A model generated the notes under the pieces. It was not told where the DNA came from, did not search any database, and worked only from the letters and a program-made list of their open reading frames with translations. DNA of 64,000 bases from Pseudomonas fluorescens HK44 (GTDB lineage Bacteria > Pseudomonadota > Gammaproteobacteria > Pseudomonadales > Pseudomonadaceae): positions 1 through 64,000 of the forward strand of contig NZ_AFOY02000019.1 of assembly GCF_000217955.3 (NCBI RefSeq), given 5' to 3'. The translations under genes and the position numbers were made by a program. Numbering within the stretch: the stretch's first letter is position 1; each line of letters starts with the position of its first letter. This document shows positions 1-8,806 of this stretch, one piece after another.

Positions 1-55
1 CGCTGGCCATGCCATGCAGACGCAGTTCTTTGAGTTCCGCCATAAGATCACGCAT
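1..55 (-). CDS. istB: IstB-like helper ATPase of IS21, 5' end only
   Basis: An ATG at 55 opens a frame reading MRDLMAELKELRLHGMAS, which matches the usual start of IstB, the AAA+ ATPase that assists IS21 transposase. It overlaps the end of istA by 8 bp, as IS21 genes commonly do. Only about 18 codons are inside the window, so whether the rest is intact cannot be judged. Confidence 0.7.
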   Translation of the reverse strand, partial: MRDLMAELKELRLHGMAS

Positions 56-1561
56 TGCGAGTCTCCTCATCGGTGGTACGGAGCCGGTCGTAGCGTGCCG
101 TATTGGCGACAGGCGCTATCTTGAGTTGAAGGCTGGTTTCGGCGGACGCAGGGACTGCTGTCGATGTCAGTCGAGCCAGGACATTCAGGATGTGGTCGGC
201 GCTCAAGCTGCCTGATTCCAGTACCAACTCCACCGCCACCAACACGGCATCGAGCCCGGCGATGGGAACAGCAGCCAGTACCTGCGTCATGACTCGGTCA
301 CCATTGCTGTGCCGTCTCAGGCCGCGCTTGAGAAGCATCAACGGCTTCGGCAGATCGGCAAACGGAGCGCCATTGCGCAGCGCTCCCGGCTTGCGTTCGA
401 TGAGAGGGATGTAATGCTGCCAGTCAAAACTGACCTGATCTCGATCAAAGAGGCGCTCGTGACTGGCAATCATCGTTTCATCGGCGATGACAACCACCCG
501 GGAAGGATACAGACGGCTGCTGACCCACTGGCCGACCCGCTCACACGGCACAGAGTAGCGATTTCGCGCCACGCTGATCAGGCAGGTGCTGGAGACCCGC
601 ACGGTGCGTTCGACATAGCCATCAAAGGCCGTGGGCATTGGCATCATTTCGACCCGTTCCAACTCCAGGACGTCCGCCACCGTCAGCCCGTTGTACTGCG
701 GGTGCACCAGCTCGCTCCAGAGCGCACGACAGCGTTGGCCGAGCCAGACATTCAGTTCTTCAAAGGTGTGGAACATGCAGTTTTGAGCATCGAGCCAGAT
801 GCGCCGCCGGCTGTCCTGTACGTTCTTTTCGACAATGCCTTTTTCCCAGCCAGAGGCCACGTTGCAGAAGTCCGGATCGAATAGGTAGTGGGCACACATG
901 ACGGCAAACCGGGCATTGACCGTGCGACCTTTGCCTTTGTTGACCTTGTCGACAGCCGTTTTCATGTTGTCGTAGATGCCGCGACGCGGCACCCCACCTA
1001 ACGCGCCAAACGAGCGGGTATGGGCATCGAACAACATCTCGTGGCCTTGGCTGGGATACGCAACCAACCAAAATGCGCGACTGGCGCACAGCTTCATGTG
1101 GGAGACCTGGATGCGTCGAAACAGGCCACCGATCAGCAGACCTTCTTCGCTCCAGTCAAACTGGAAGGCCTCTCCGAGTGCAAACGTCAGCGGTACAAAA
1201 GCGCGTAAAGACTTGCCTTGCTCACCTCGCCACGAACGCACAAACGCTGTGAGCTGGCTGTAGCCGCCGTCATAACCCTCGTCTTGATCTGCTCGAAAAG
1301 TGCCTTTGGCGCTCCTGCGGTTGTGCTTTTGCCCGGAAACGAATCGCCCTTCAGCGCCTGTTCCAGCGTCTCGTGGAATGGGCTGAGTTTGTTGAAGGTT
1401 GCGCTGCGCGCTGGTAGCCGGGCTGAGTTGCTTCGGCGCCTCTGACCATTTTCGGATGGTGTTTCTCGACAGCCCGGTACGCTTGGCTTATCTGATGCAG
1501 CGAGAGCTTTGTCGCGGAAGTACATCCCGCCGGATTTTTCCCACATTTCCATGCTGATCAC
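48..1561 (-). pseudogene. istA: IS21-family transposase IstA, frameshifted
   Basis: IstA is the DDE transposase of IS21 elements. The N-terminal part (1561 down to about 1285) begins MISMEMWEKSGGMYFRDK and contains NKLSPFHETLEQALK. The core and C-terminus (about 1280 down to 48) contain FQFDWSEEGL, SRAFWLVAYPSQGHEMLFDA and GVVEKN-like GIVEKNVQDSRRRIW, which belong to the catalytic integrase core. The two parts are in different frames, with a shift near 1280. The helix-turn-helix segment near 1440-1510 also reads correctly only in another frame (SRNTIRKW), so there are probably three frameshifts. The frame of the second part starts at a GTG at 1241, but this is unlikely to be a true start. The transposase is judged non-functional. 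Confidence 0.85.
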
Positions 1562-1605
1562 CCTGTGTTCTCCTGCCGCAAAAGTGAGCAGAAGCAGTTG
1601 AACAC

Positions 1606-1671
1606 CTGGGTCAGTTTTCAGTCCGGCAGAAACAGGCCTTTACTGGGTCAGTTTTCGGTCAGCGGCAAACA
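1606..1671 (-). repeat. IS21 terminal repeats (right end)
   Basis: The 14-base unit CTGGGTCAGTTTTC on the plus strand occurs at 1606-1619 and 1643-1656, 37 bases apart. The second copy lies 15 bases inside the terminal CA at 1670-1671. Repeated subterminal transposase-binding sites of this kind are characteristic of IS21 ends. The matching left-end repeats would be outside the window. Confidence 0.75.
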
Positions 1672-3143
1672 GTGTAACCACAATCCAGTACGATCTGGCG
1701 CATCAAAGCATGGGCCAGTGAATGCAGTAATACTAGGCGAATTCCTGGGAAGCCCTCACCAGGCTCCAGATTTCTCAATTTCCGCCAAGCTTTATGCGAT
1801 TCAAGAAACTCATTCTGAAGCTGCTGAACCTCATCCCTTTTCTGCCACTCAAGCAGCACTTCTTCACGGATACGCAAGAAAATACCTTCTCCGCGAACCT
1901 CTGATGAAGGAAGCCAGCGGGGAGATTCTCTGCTCAGCCTGGTAAGTCGGAGATCCTTTAATGAGGTAGCCTCGGCAAAATCAGCGTTGGACTCAAGACG
2001 AGTAAACCCCATCAAAGCACGGACTTCACGGATGCGCTCAACCCGCACAGTGTCTTCAAAGTAGTGCTCAAAACCTTTCGGTGGATCGACACGAACTAGC
2101 CGAAAGTCTTTATTGGGCTCGACCGTTTCCGGATGTGAAAAGGCCTCCCATTCAGGCAGCTTGAGGTCTTCAGCTGGAGCAGCAGCTTTTCCAATACCTT
2201 TCTTCTTCAGCTCAATGGCGCCCCAGATATCTTCATCACTGAAGTCGCTAAACAAAGGAATCAAAGACTGGAATTTCTGAGATCTCTTGCGCATCAAGCG
2301 AAGCTCGTCTTCATCTTCCGTGTCTTTTAGTTCACTCCATTGCTCTTCAACCATTTTCCCGAGCTTGTCTGTTGCCCGCGGAATAGAAAGTGCTGAAAGC
2401 GCGATAGGGAACCAGCTGTTGGATGCCCCGAGCAGCATGGTCTTTGCTTTTTCGGTGCAAGAAGGCTCTACAAGCCGTAAATGAGGGTGGTGACCGGAGC
2501 AAGAGAAATGAAAATCTTCGTCGAAAGCATCTGCCATACGACGCTCGGACTGACACGACTCACATTTCACAACGATGTCGGAAGCATCGCCTGACGCCCC
2601 GTACTCCCGAAGGCTCAACGAGGCCGGTTTGCAAGGCACTTTGCCCTTGTGAACAAAGTTCACCCATGGAAAATCTGTTAGATGCCCTTCTTTACAGGCG
2701 ACTAAGAAGCGAACAGACAATGCGGAGGGAGGTCTGTTGCCCTTGGACTTCAGACAGCCTTGATGAACATATTCCGTCCTATCGGGGCGGTATGGATCTT
2801 GAAGTAGCTTGAACACACCAGAGTCCACGGTGGCCAGTGTGTCGCAGAGCGAACAGCGCATCCAACGCGGAAATGGTGCAACTGGAACACCGATAGCAGG
2901 AGCAGCAACATCGTTATCCATGCTATCCAGCTTGATTGGAGGCATATACAGCTTGTTAAGCTGCGGGCCGAGGCGCTTCTGGATGGCCGCAACCAGACGA
3001 TCCTCTTCGATTTCTTTGCAATAACGGGTATCCCAATCGTCCAGCCCCATTACTAGAGCAGACATCTTGGGCAGATCCACTAGCGATCCTACCCCGAAGG
3101 TAAAAATCAGCTGGCTTGGGCGTAGAGAGCCAAGTTCGTTCAT
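1659..3143 (-). pseudogene. drmB: DISARM protein DrmB (DUF1998 family), 3' end truncated by IS21
   Basis: DrmB is the DUF1998-domain partner of the DrmA helicase in DISARM; the two act together on incoming phage DNA. The remaining 494 codons start MNELGSLRPSQLIFTFGVGS and show Cys pairs that may bind zinc: CSLCDTL (about residue 97), CKEGH, CESC and CSGHH. The C-terminal end reaches LLHSLAHALMRQIVLDCGY, where DUF1998 normally continues into a serine/arginine-rich motif and a terminal Cys cluster. Here it runs into IS21 sequence at 1671 and stops four codons later. The start has AAGGAT upstream and lies 10 bp after drmA. Normal length would be roughly 600 residues, so about 100 or more are missing. 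Partial function cannot be excluded, but loss is more likely. Confidence 0.85.
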
Positions 3144-3153
3144 CGGGTAATCC

Positions 3154-6100
3154 TTAATCCGTGTGCAGACCGTTAGCGCGCTGATCCAATACCAAGTTCA
3201 CTGTACCCTCGACGTCACGCAGTGAGCTCAAGCAGGTAAACATCGCCCAGTCATTTTCTGAAGGCTGCTCCAGCAAACCGACGGTGGAGCCACCTTCCGC
3301 TTTATAGGCCAACTGGTGGTCTTTCTGGTTATGAACACGCTTCAGCCACTCATCTCGCCGTTTTTCCAACATCTCGCGAATAAGCGTGCCAACCTCTGCA
3401 TCGTCAGTTGCATTCACTCCGCGCGCTGCAAGTAGCTGAAAAGCCTGCGCCATGAGTTTTTCAGTGTCTTCCAGCGTACCGGCCTTGAGATTTCCATTCA
3501 GTTTCTCTTCACCCAAACGAACCAACGCGACCAAAACACCCGTTAGGCCGCGGTCGAGCGCACGGGCGGAGAAGGGCGTAACTGAAAGCGCTTCAACATG
3601 CTTGTAGAAGGTCTCGTGGTAGTGCTCAAACCGTTCGTAATGAGAAAGGTCACGTGGACGCGCCCAGTTGAATACGGTACATACCAGTCCAGGGCCATCA
3701 GCTGCGGAGCGACCAACGCGACTTGTGGCCTGAATGTATTCCGAGGTGTTTTTGGGTTGGCCAGCGACCAGCATTAACCCAAGCCGCTCGATATCCACAC
3801 CAACGGAAATCATGTTGGTCGCCAGAATTACATCGTAGGGAACAGAGGATGTTGGCCTTTGCCCGGATTTACGCTCTGCTGCACGCTGGGCTTCCAGTAC
3901 GGGGTCAAAGGTGGCTTCAAGCCGCTCAAGAATTCGAGGAATATCAGTGCCAGACTTTCTTGAGGTTAGCTCTTCGATAGCCCTCACGCGGCGTTTTGCC
4001 AATCCACGTTGGTCTGCGTCACGTAGACGAGCTTTGATGTCGTCCTCGACCAACCTGCGAGTGCCCGCCAACTCACGGATGGAGTTGAAGTACCCAGCTA
4101 GGGTCATCCATGGATCAACTAAGTTTCCATATTTCTCATGCAGCTTCTGGGCAGCTGCCATGTGGGCAACGTAGCTACGAATCATTGCCACTGGGTAGCG
4201 GCGTCCAAAAGCACTGACTCCAAGATAACGACGCCCCGGATATTCAGGGCTGACCTCACGGTGGAGTGCAAAGAAGCTATCGCGAATGCTGGTTCCTTGT
4301 GGAGGGAAGACCTCCAGCTTGCGGACGAATAGCTTTTGCACTTGATCAGGAGCTCTCCGGATCGTTGCAGTGGAGGCCACTACCTTAGGGCGAACCCTTT
4401 TGCCATCGACTTCCCAAGTACAGAGTTCGTCCACAGCAGCCTCATACAATCCAACCATCGACCCTAAAGGGCCGCTGATAAGGTGCAATTCATCCTGGAT
4501 GATCAAATCTGGTGGACGAAGGTAGTTATGCGGCTGGTTTTTCGCTGAGGGCAGTCCATTGCGCGCCGGATGAGACTGCCCATCAGTAACATCAGAGGAC
4601 AGGAAGCCGTGACGCGGACAAACTTCATTCACTTTGCCAAACAGCATTTGGGTCTCACCACGCCATGGCATTTGAGCAAACTTGTCCACCGTCGCAATCA
4701 ACAAGGATGGAGGGCGACGATAGATTTCTTCGTCCACTACCATGACTGGTAGTCCCTCCTTAGGCGACTGACGCTCAGTAAAAGTACAATTTCCTTCGCT
4801 ATCGCCGCAGTAAGTCACGCATCGCCCAATATCACTAGGCGCCTCGTATACGCGGAGATGGTGCTCTCTGATTTCACTGCCACACCACGGACATGACTGT
4901 ATTTGATGAGGCGTCCCGCCACCGGAAGGGCGACCTCCAAGATTTTTTTCACGAAGAGAGCTAGCGGCTTTGGCCAAGGTATTGGGCGTAGTTTGACTAC
5001 CCACCCATAAACCAAGGCGAAATGGTGTTTCGCCCCATTTGGCGACATCCTCGCGCCGAATAATTTCGCAGGCGCAGATCAGTGCGGTTGCACGCTGAAA
5101 CTGTTGAAGAGTCAGCAAGCGCAACGTGTAGCGCATCAGCACCGCAACACCGTGCTCTCCGCTACGCCCCTCAATCTCGCCTTGCAGCCGGCGAAGCGCC
5201 AAGATGAATGCCGTCAAGCCCAGATACGCTTCAGTCTTACCACCACCTGTAGCGAACCAAAGCAAGTCGGCTACCGCATCGGTCTCGTGACTGCGATCAG
5301 CATGATGCAGATCCGTAAGGCTAGGGAGGTTCAGTAGAATAAACGCCATCTGAAATAGACGCCAACTACGGTTTTTGTCAATATCCAGCGAGGCAATATC
5401 ATCACTTGCCTGCATGTCCTTCTTACGCACCTTGCGCGAGAAAATGGAGTGAATACGCTGCTGCCACATCGCTCGGTTTGCGAAGCGGAATGCCTCTTCC
5501 GCCAGCGGGTTATGTTCGATCAGGTCAATACCAGCCTTAATCCTCTGGAGGGCACGGGTACAGCGCTGAATGGCAAGATTGGCGGCAGATGAGTGCTCTC
5601 CCAGCATTTCGCTTGGCAGCGTCAGCTTTGTCTGCTCAATCTTGATCCACACGCGGTATGCCGTCTCGATATGTCGCAACGAGGCGATAAGCCCTTCTTT
5701 TGGTAGATTGGCCAGCGCCTTCATGTCCATGGTCAGGCCAGCCAGATTTTCATCATCAGCCTCAGAACGAGGCGTTTGCTGTGCAACTTCAAATACGGGT
5801 ACCCACTCCGTCTCAACTTGGGTTGCACGTTCAGCCAGAGATTCGGGCAAAGTTGCATGTACGGAAATCCCGTGCCCGACAGCAAACTCGCGCTGATGCC
5901 GATATAGCATTTCCAGCGTTTCAGTTTCTTCGCGGGTCAACGGATCCATCTTGGAGAGATCCGTCTTTCTGCCCTTACGTTGCACAAAGACAGGACTGTG
6001 ATCGACACTGCGAACCTTGAGTTTCGGCTGAAACACCCATACCTCGTCCTTAGGTTCACCTCGACGAGTGCGCTCGGGTTGCAAGTTGACCATGAACAGA

Positions 6101-6672
6101 GTAACTACCCAGCCATCACTGGTCAGGCGCATACGCCCTTGCAGCTGTACCAGGGGGTGTTCGGGATGCAGTTCCTGCGGATGGATGACCCCATTGGTCA
6201 ATGCCAGCAAAAGTGGCTCGGTAATTACCGGTTTTCGTTTCCAGACATTCGCCGGTTTGCCATCGTTGTTTTCCTGGGTGTCACTCTTTATCCGTAGGTA
6301 CTGGCCCCATTCAGCCTCAATGGCAATAGCCTCAGCATCAGCCGCAACCACAAAGCTCAAACCCATTGAAGACGGAAAATACGTACTGCCTGCCGGCACT
6401 CCAGAGTCTGATCCCCCTTCTTCACCATCATTGCCATCTGTGGCCGCCAGCTCATCCAGCTCGCTATTGGCAACCTGGCTATCCTTCGGAGCCAGCATGC
6501 CCACTAAGTAGCGCTGGTAGGCATGATCTTCAAATCGGCTCAGCTCTTCATCTGAACCTCCAGCAGGGCCCATCAAATCGCTGATGACCATCTGCATCAG
6601 CTCATCGCGAATTTCACAAGGCTTCTTGCTGGCCAGCACAGGTTGCACCGCTGGAGTGACAGATGTACTCAT
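3154..6672 (-). CDS. drmA: DISARM helicase DrmA
   Basis: This is a large helicase-domain protein, about 1172 residues, and the signature component of DISARM. It shows a Walker A-like motif FATGGGKTEAYL (about residues 474-484), a zinc-finger-like CPWCGSE...CVTYCGDSEGNC stretch (about 595-630), the motif II variant QDELHLISGPLG (about 727), STAT (about 768) and a helicase C-terminal domain with SVGVDIERLG and IQATSRVGR (about 955-990). I place the start at MSTSVTP (6672), because GGGAG lies just upstream and the ATG overlaps the stop of the preceding DUF262 gene as ATGA. An ATG at 6684 is in frame but lacks a good ribosome-binding site. DrmA and DrmB form a complex in characterised systems. 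Intact here. Confidence 0.9.
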   Translation of the reverse strand: MSTSVTPAVQPVLASKKPCEIRDELMQMVISDLMGPAGGSDEELSRFEDHAYQRYLVGMLAPKDSQVANSELDELAATDGNDGEEGGSDSGVPAGSTYFPSSMGLSFVVAADAEAIAIEAEWGQYLRIKSDTQENNDGKPANVWKRKPVITEPLLLALTNGVIHPQELHPEHPLVQLQGRMRLTSDGWVVTLFMVNLQPERTRRGEPKDEVWVFQPKLKVRSVDHSPVFVQRKGRKTDLSKMDPLTREETETLEMLYRHQREFAVGHGISVHATLPESLAERATQVETEWVPVFEVAQQTPRSEADDENLAGLTMDMKALANLPKEGLIASLRHIETAYRVWIKIEQTKLTLPSEMLGEHSSAANLAIQRCTRALQRIKAGIDLIEHNPLAEEAFRFANRAMWQQRIHSIFSRKVRKKDMQASDDIASLDIDKNRSWRLFQMAFILLNLPSLTDLHHADRSHETDAVADLLWFATGGGKTEAYLGLTAFILALRRLQGEIEGRSGEHGVAVLMRYTLRLLTLQQFQRATALICACEIIRREDVAKWGETPFRLGLWVGSQTTPNTLAKAASSLREKNLGGRPSGGGTPHQIQSCPWCGSEIREHHLRVYEAPSDIGRCVTYCGDSEGNCTFTERQSPKEGLPVMVVDEEIYRRPPSLLIATVDKFAQMPWRGETQMLFGKVNEVCPRHGFLSSDVTDGQSHPARNGLPSAKNQPHNYLRPPDLIIQDELHLISGPLGSMVGLYEAAVDELCTWEVDGKRVRPKVVASTATIRRAPDQVQKLFVRKLEVFPPQGTSIRDSFFALHREVSPEYPGRRYLGVSAFGRRYPVAMIRSYVAHMAAAQKLHEKYGNLVDPWMTLAGYFNSIRELAGTRRLVEDDIKARLRDADQRGLAKRRVRAIEELTSRKSGTDIPRILERLEATFDPVLEAQRAAERKSGQRPTSSVPYDVILATNMISVGVDIERLGLMLVAGQPKNTSEYIQATSRVGRSAADGPGLVCTVFNWARPRDLSHYERFEHYHETFYKHVEALSVTPFSARALDRGLTGVLVALVRLGEEKLNGNLKAGTLEDTEKLMAQAFQLLAARGVNATDDAEVGTLIREMLEKRRDEWLKRVHNQKDHQLAYKAEGGSTVGLLEQPSENDWAMFTCLSSLRDVEGTVNLVLDQRANGLHTD

Positions 6673-8666
6673 ACTTGCTCCCAAATTGCTTTCAAGGCCT
6701 CAAAAAACAGCCGTTGCCGCTGTTCAACCTGGTCTTTCGGAAACGCACCCACTTCGTCCGCACTAATTGCGTCAACCTGAAGCGCCGTAGGCAGTACTTT
6801 GATGTCCACGTTGGGCAAATGACCCACCAACAGCTGGTTCCAAATCAGATCACTCATCGCGTAATCGCTGATCTTGTCGCTATAAAGGTCGTTACTGCTG
6901 CTTATGTTTTGCAGATCCTTGAGCAGCAGCACCATGCCCAAATGGTTACGTGTCTGCTCAAAGCCGGACTCGTCGAAAACGCCGGTCTCAGGGTCGGTAA
7001 ACAAACCTCGGTTGGCATCGTTATAGGCATATATGTGTTCAAGATGCATACCATAACGACGGCGGTTACTCCGGTTGAACCGTTCCTCGATCTCGCTGAA
7101 AGGCCCTTTGCAGTAGCTCGGTTTGTCTAGTAAATCGCCCAGCCAGCGATCAACGCGCATCAGTAGGTACTTGCTGAAGTTAGTCCAACTGTTACGAGCG
7201 CCCTTGAATCGTTCAAAAGTGAAAATGTCCGCTACCGTGCCGGAGAATTCGCGATCCAGACGCTCTTCTTCTTTCAGGTATTTGATCACTAGGTCATCGA
7301 AAACCTGCCGGCACTCATCAAGCGGCCTGTTGCGTAGGCTTTCGTTCAGCGTGTAGATCAAGCGCTGGAAGGCATTACTTTCATAAAGACCCAATACACG
7401 CAGAATTACGTGCAGCTGATCGAATTTCGCTGAAATAGTACAGATTTTCTCTTCCCGCTGCGGATCGTCAAAGCGGACAGCCGACATAATCAGCAGGTAC
7501 TGTTGGTTCTGCTCGATCAGCTTGTTATAAAAGAGATGTGGTCGCAGTGCGCTGTAGTCCGCTCGCAGTTCTTGGTACAGCTTGGCAAAGAACTTCACCT
7601 CGTTCTTTATCCGCTCGAACAGTATCTGGTGATCGCTGAAGTCTCCGAAGTGAGCCCGTAGCTCAGGGCGACGGTAAATTTCGTAGTGGTAGTCGCTCTC
7701 GAAAGCCTTGTAGTCGTCTGCGCTCCTGGCGAATTTGGAGCGGAAATAGATGCGGAAGAAATCATCCAGATCGATGCTGCTTTCCGACGTGTGGCGCAAT
7801 TCGGTCTGGTAGTAAAGATCTTGGAGTGCCACCCAAATTTTGTTGGACTCCTCCTTCTCCTTAGCAGGTAGATTGCCGATCAGCTTGCCCTTGAGGATCT
7901 CGTAGGGCTTGAGCCCCAAGCCGCGGTCGTTAACTACCTCGAAGATCATCGCCACATTGTCCTGCCGCTCAATGCGGATCTCAACGATGGTGACCCGATC
8001 CAACAAATAGGAAATATAATAGGTCAGCTTGACCAGATCGTAGCCACTGGGGTAGTTCGAGCTACAGAAAAAGCCCTCGAAGTAGGTGCTGATAGTGGCA
8101 AAGTTTTCCTTAAGACGCTTCTGGGTTTCATCAACCGGCGCATAGTCCGCACCCTCCACCAAAGCTCTGAGTTGTGCTTCGCGGTTAGGGTTGTAGATCT
8201 TAAATCGCGTCGCATCGCCAAAATCATCTTCTTCGAAGATCAGCGGCTTGAGTGCGCTAGCCTTAAAGGTCTTGCCTTGCGACTCAGCACAATCCTCAAC
8301 CTTTTGCAGGGTGCGGTAGAGGCTGATTAGGATCAGCAGCAGTGTGGTCAGACGCTGCTGACCATCAACAATGCTGGTCGCCGCCGATGAGCTGTGGGTG
8401 AGGTAGGTATTGAGAAAATACGGTTCAAAATGCTCCAGCACATCCTGCTGGATTTCCTTGGGTGCCGTGCGACCGCGGTTTCCTAGTTCAAAACGCACCT
8501 CAAGGTCGTTGAGCAGGGTCTTGACCTGCTGCTCTGTCCATTTGTACTCACGTTGATAGATATCGATGAAGTACGAGCGCTGTGTGCTGAACACTGCGCG
8601 GATGTACTGATCATGCGGAGTGATCAACTTCTGAATAGTGCTGCTGGGATTACTACCGTCTGCCAT
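6669..8666 (-). CDS. DUF262/DUF1524 (GmrSD-like) protein inside the DISARM locus
   Basis: This 665-residue protein has a DUF262 N-terminal domain with IYQREYKW (36-43) and DGQQRLTT (101-108), the nucleotide-binding/hydrolysis motifs of GmrS-like proteins. The C-terminal DUF1524 region has HLEHIYAYN (about 541), RNHLGMVLLL (about 573) and LQNISSSND, matching the His-Asn-Asn layout of the HNH-like nuclease half (GmrD). Such proteins act as type IV, modification-dependent restriction enzymes (GmrSD, BrxU) or as accessories in defence islands. It overlaps drmA by 4 bp but sits 140 bp after drmMI, so it may have its own promoter. It is not one of the usual DISARM components. Function in this locus is inferred, not shown. 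Confidence 0.8.
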   Translation of the reverse strand: MADGSNPSSTIQKLITPHDQYIRAVFSTQRSYFIDIYQREYKWTEQQVKTLLNDLEVRFELGNRGRTAPKEIQQDVLEHFEPYFLNTYLTHSSSAATSIVDGQQRLTTLLLILISLYRTLQKVEDCAESQGKTFKASALKPLIFEEDDFGDATRFKIYNPNREAQLRALVEGADYAPVDETQKRLKENFATISTYFEGFFCSSNYPSGYDLVKLTYYISYLLDRVTIVEIRIERQDNVAMIFEVVNDRGLGLKPYEILKGKLIGNLPAKEKEESNKIWVALQDLYYQTELRHTSESSIDLDDFFRIYFRSKFARSADDYKAFESDYHYEIYRRPELRAHFGDFSDHQILFERIKNEVKFFAKLYQELRADYSALRPHLFYNKLIEQNQQYLLIMSAVRFDDPQREEKICTISAKFDQLHVILRVLGLYESNAFQRLIYTLNESLRNRPLDECRQVFDDLVIKYLKEEERLDREFSGTVADIFTFERFKGARNSWTNFSKYLLMRVDRWLGDLLDKPSYCKGPFSEIEERFNRSNRRRYGMHLEHIYAYNDANRGLFTDPETGVFDESGFEQTRNHLGMVLLLKDLQNISSSNDLYSDKISDYAMSDLIWNQLLVGHLPNVDIKVLPTALQVDAISADEVGAFPKDQVEQRQRLFFEALKAIWEQV

Positions 8667-8806
8667 GACTGATTCCTAACGATTCAACCGGCCTGATGCC
8701 AATCTTATTACCTGATCCTGACCTGAGCGCTACACCGCTCGCCAACGTGCTCAACTTAGCCGACATCCAGCAAAGCATTGATACTCACTTTCTAGGTATC
8801 CCACGG

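Larger units (their letters stand above)
1..1671 (-). mobile_element. IS21-family insertion sequence, partial (left part outside window)
   Basis: Read on the minus strand, the element starts with TGTTTGCCGCTGACC at 1671. It then carries two direct copies of a 14-bp repeat (1643-1656 and 1606-1619), followed by istA and the start of istB. Terminal TG...CA ends, multiple subterminal repeats and overlapping istA-istB are typical of the IS21 family. The junction at 1671/1672 falls inside drmB, whose reading frame runs only four codons into the element before a stop. The other end, and so the target-site duplication, lies outside the window. istA is frameshifted, so the copy is probably not self-mobile. 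Confidence 0.85.
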
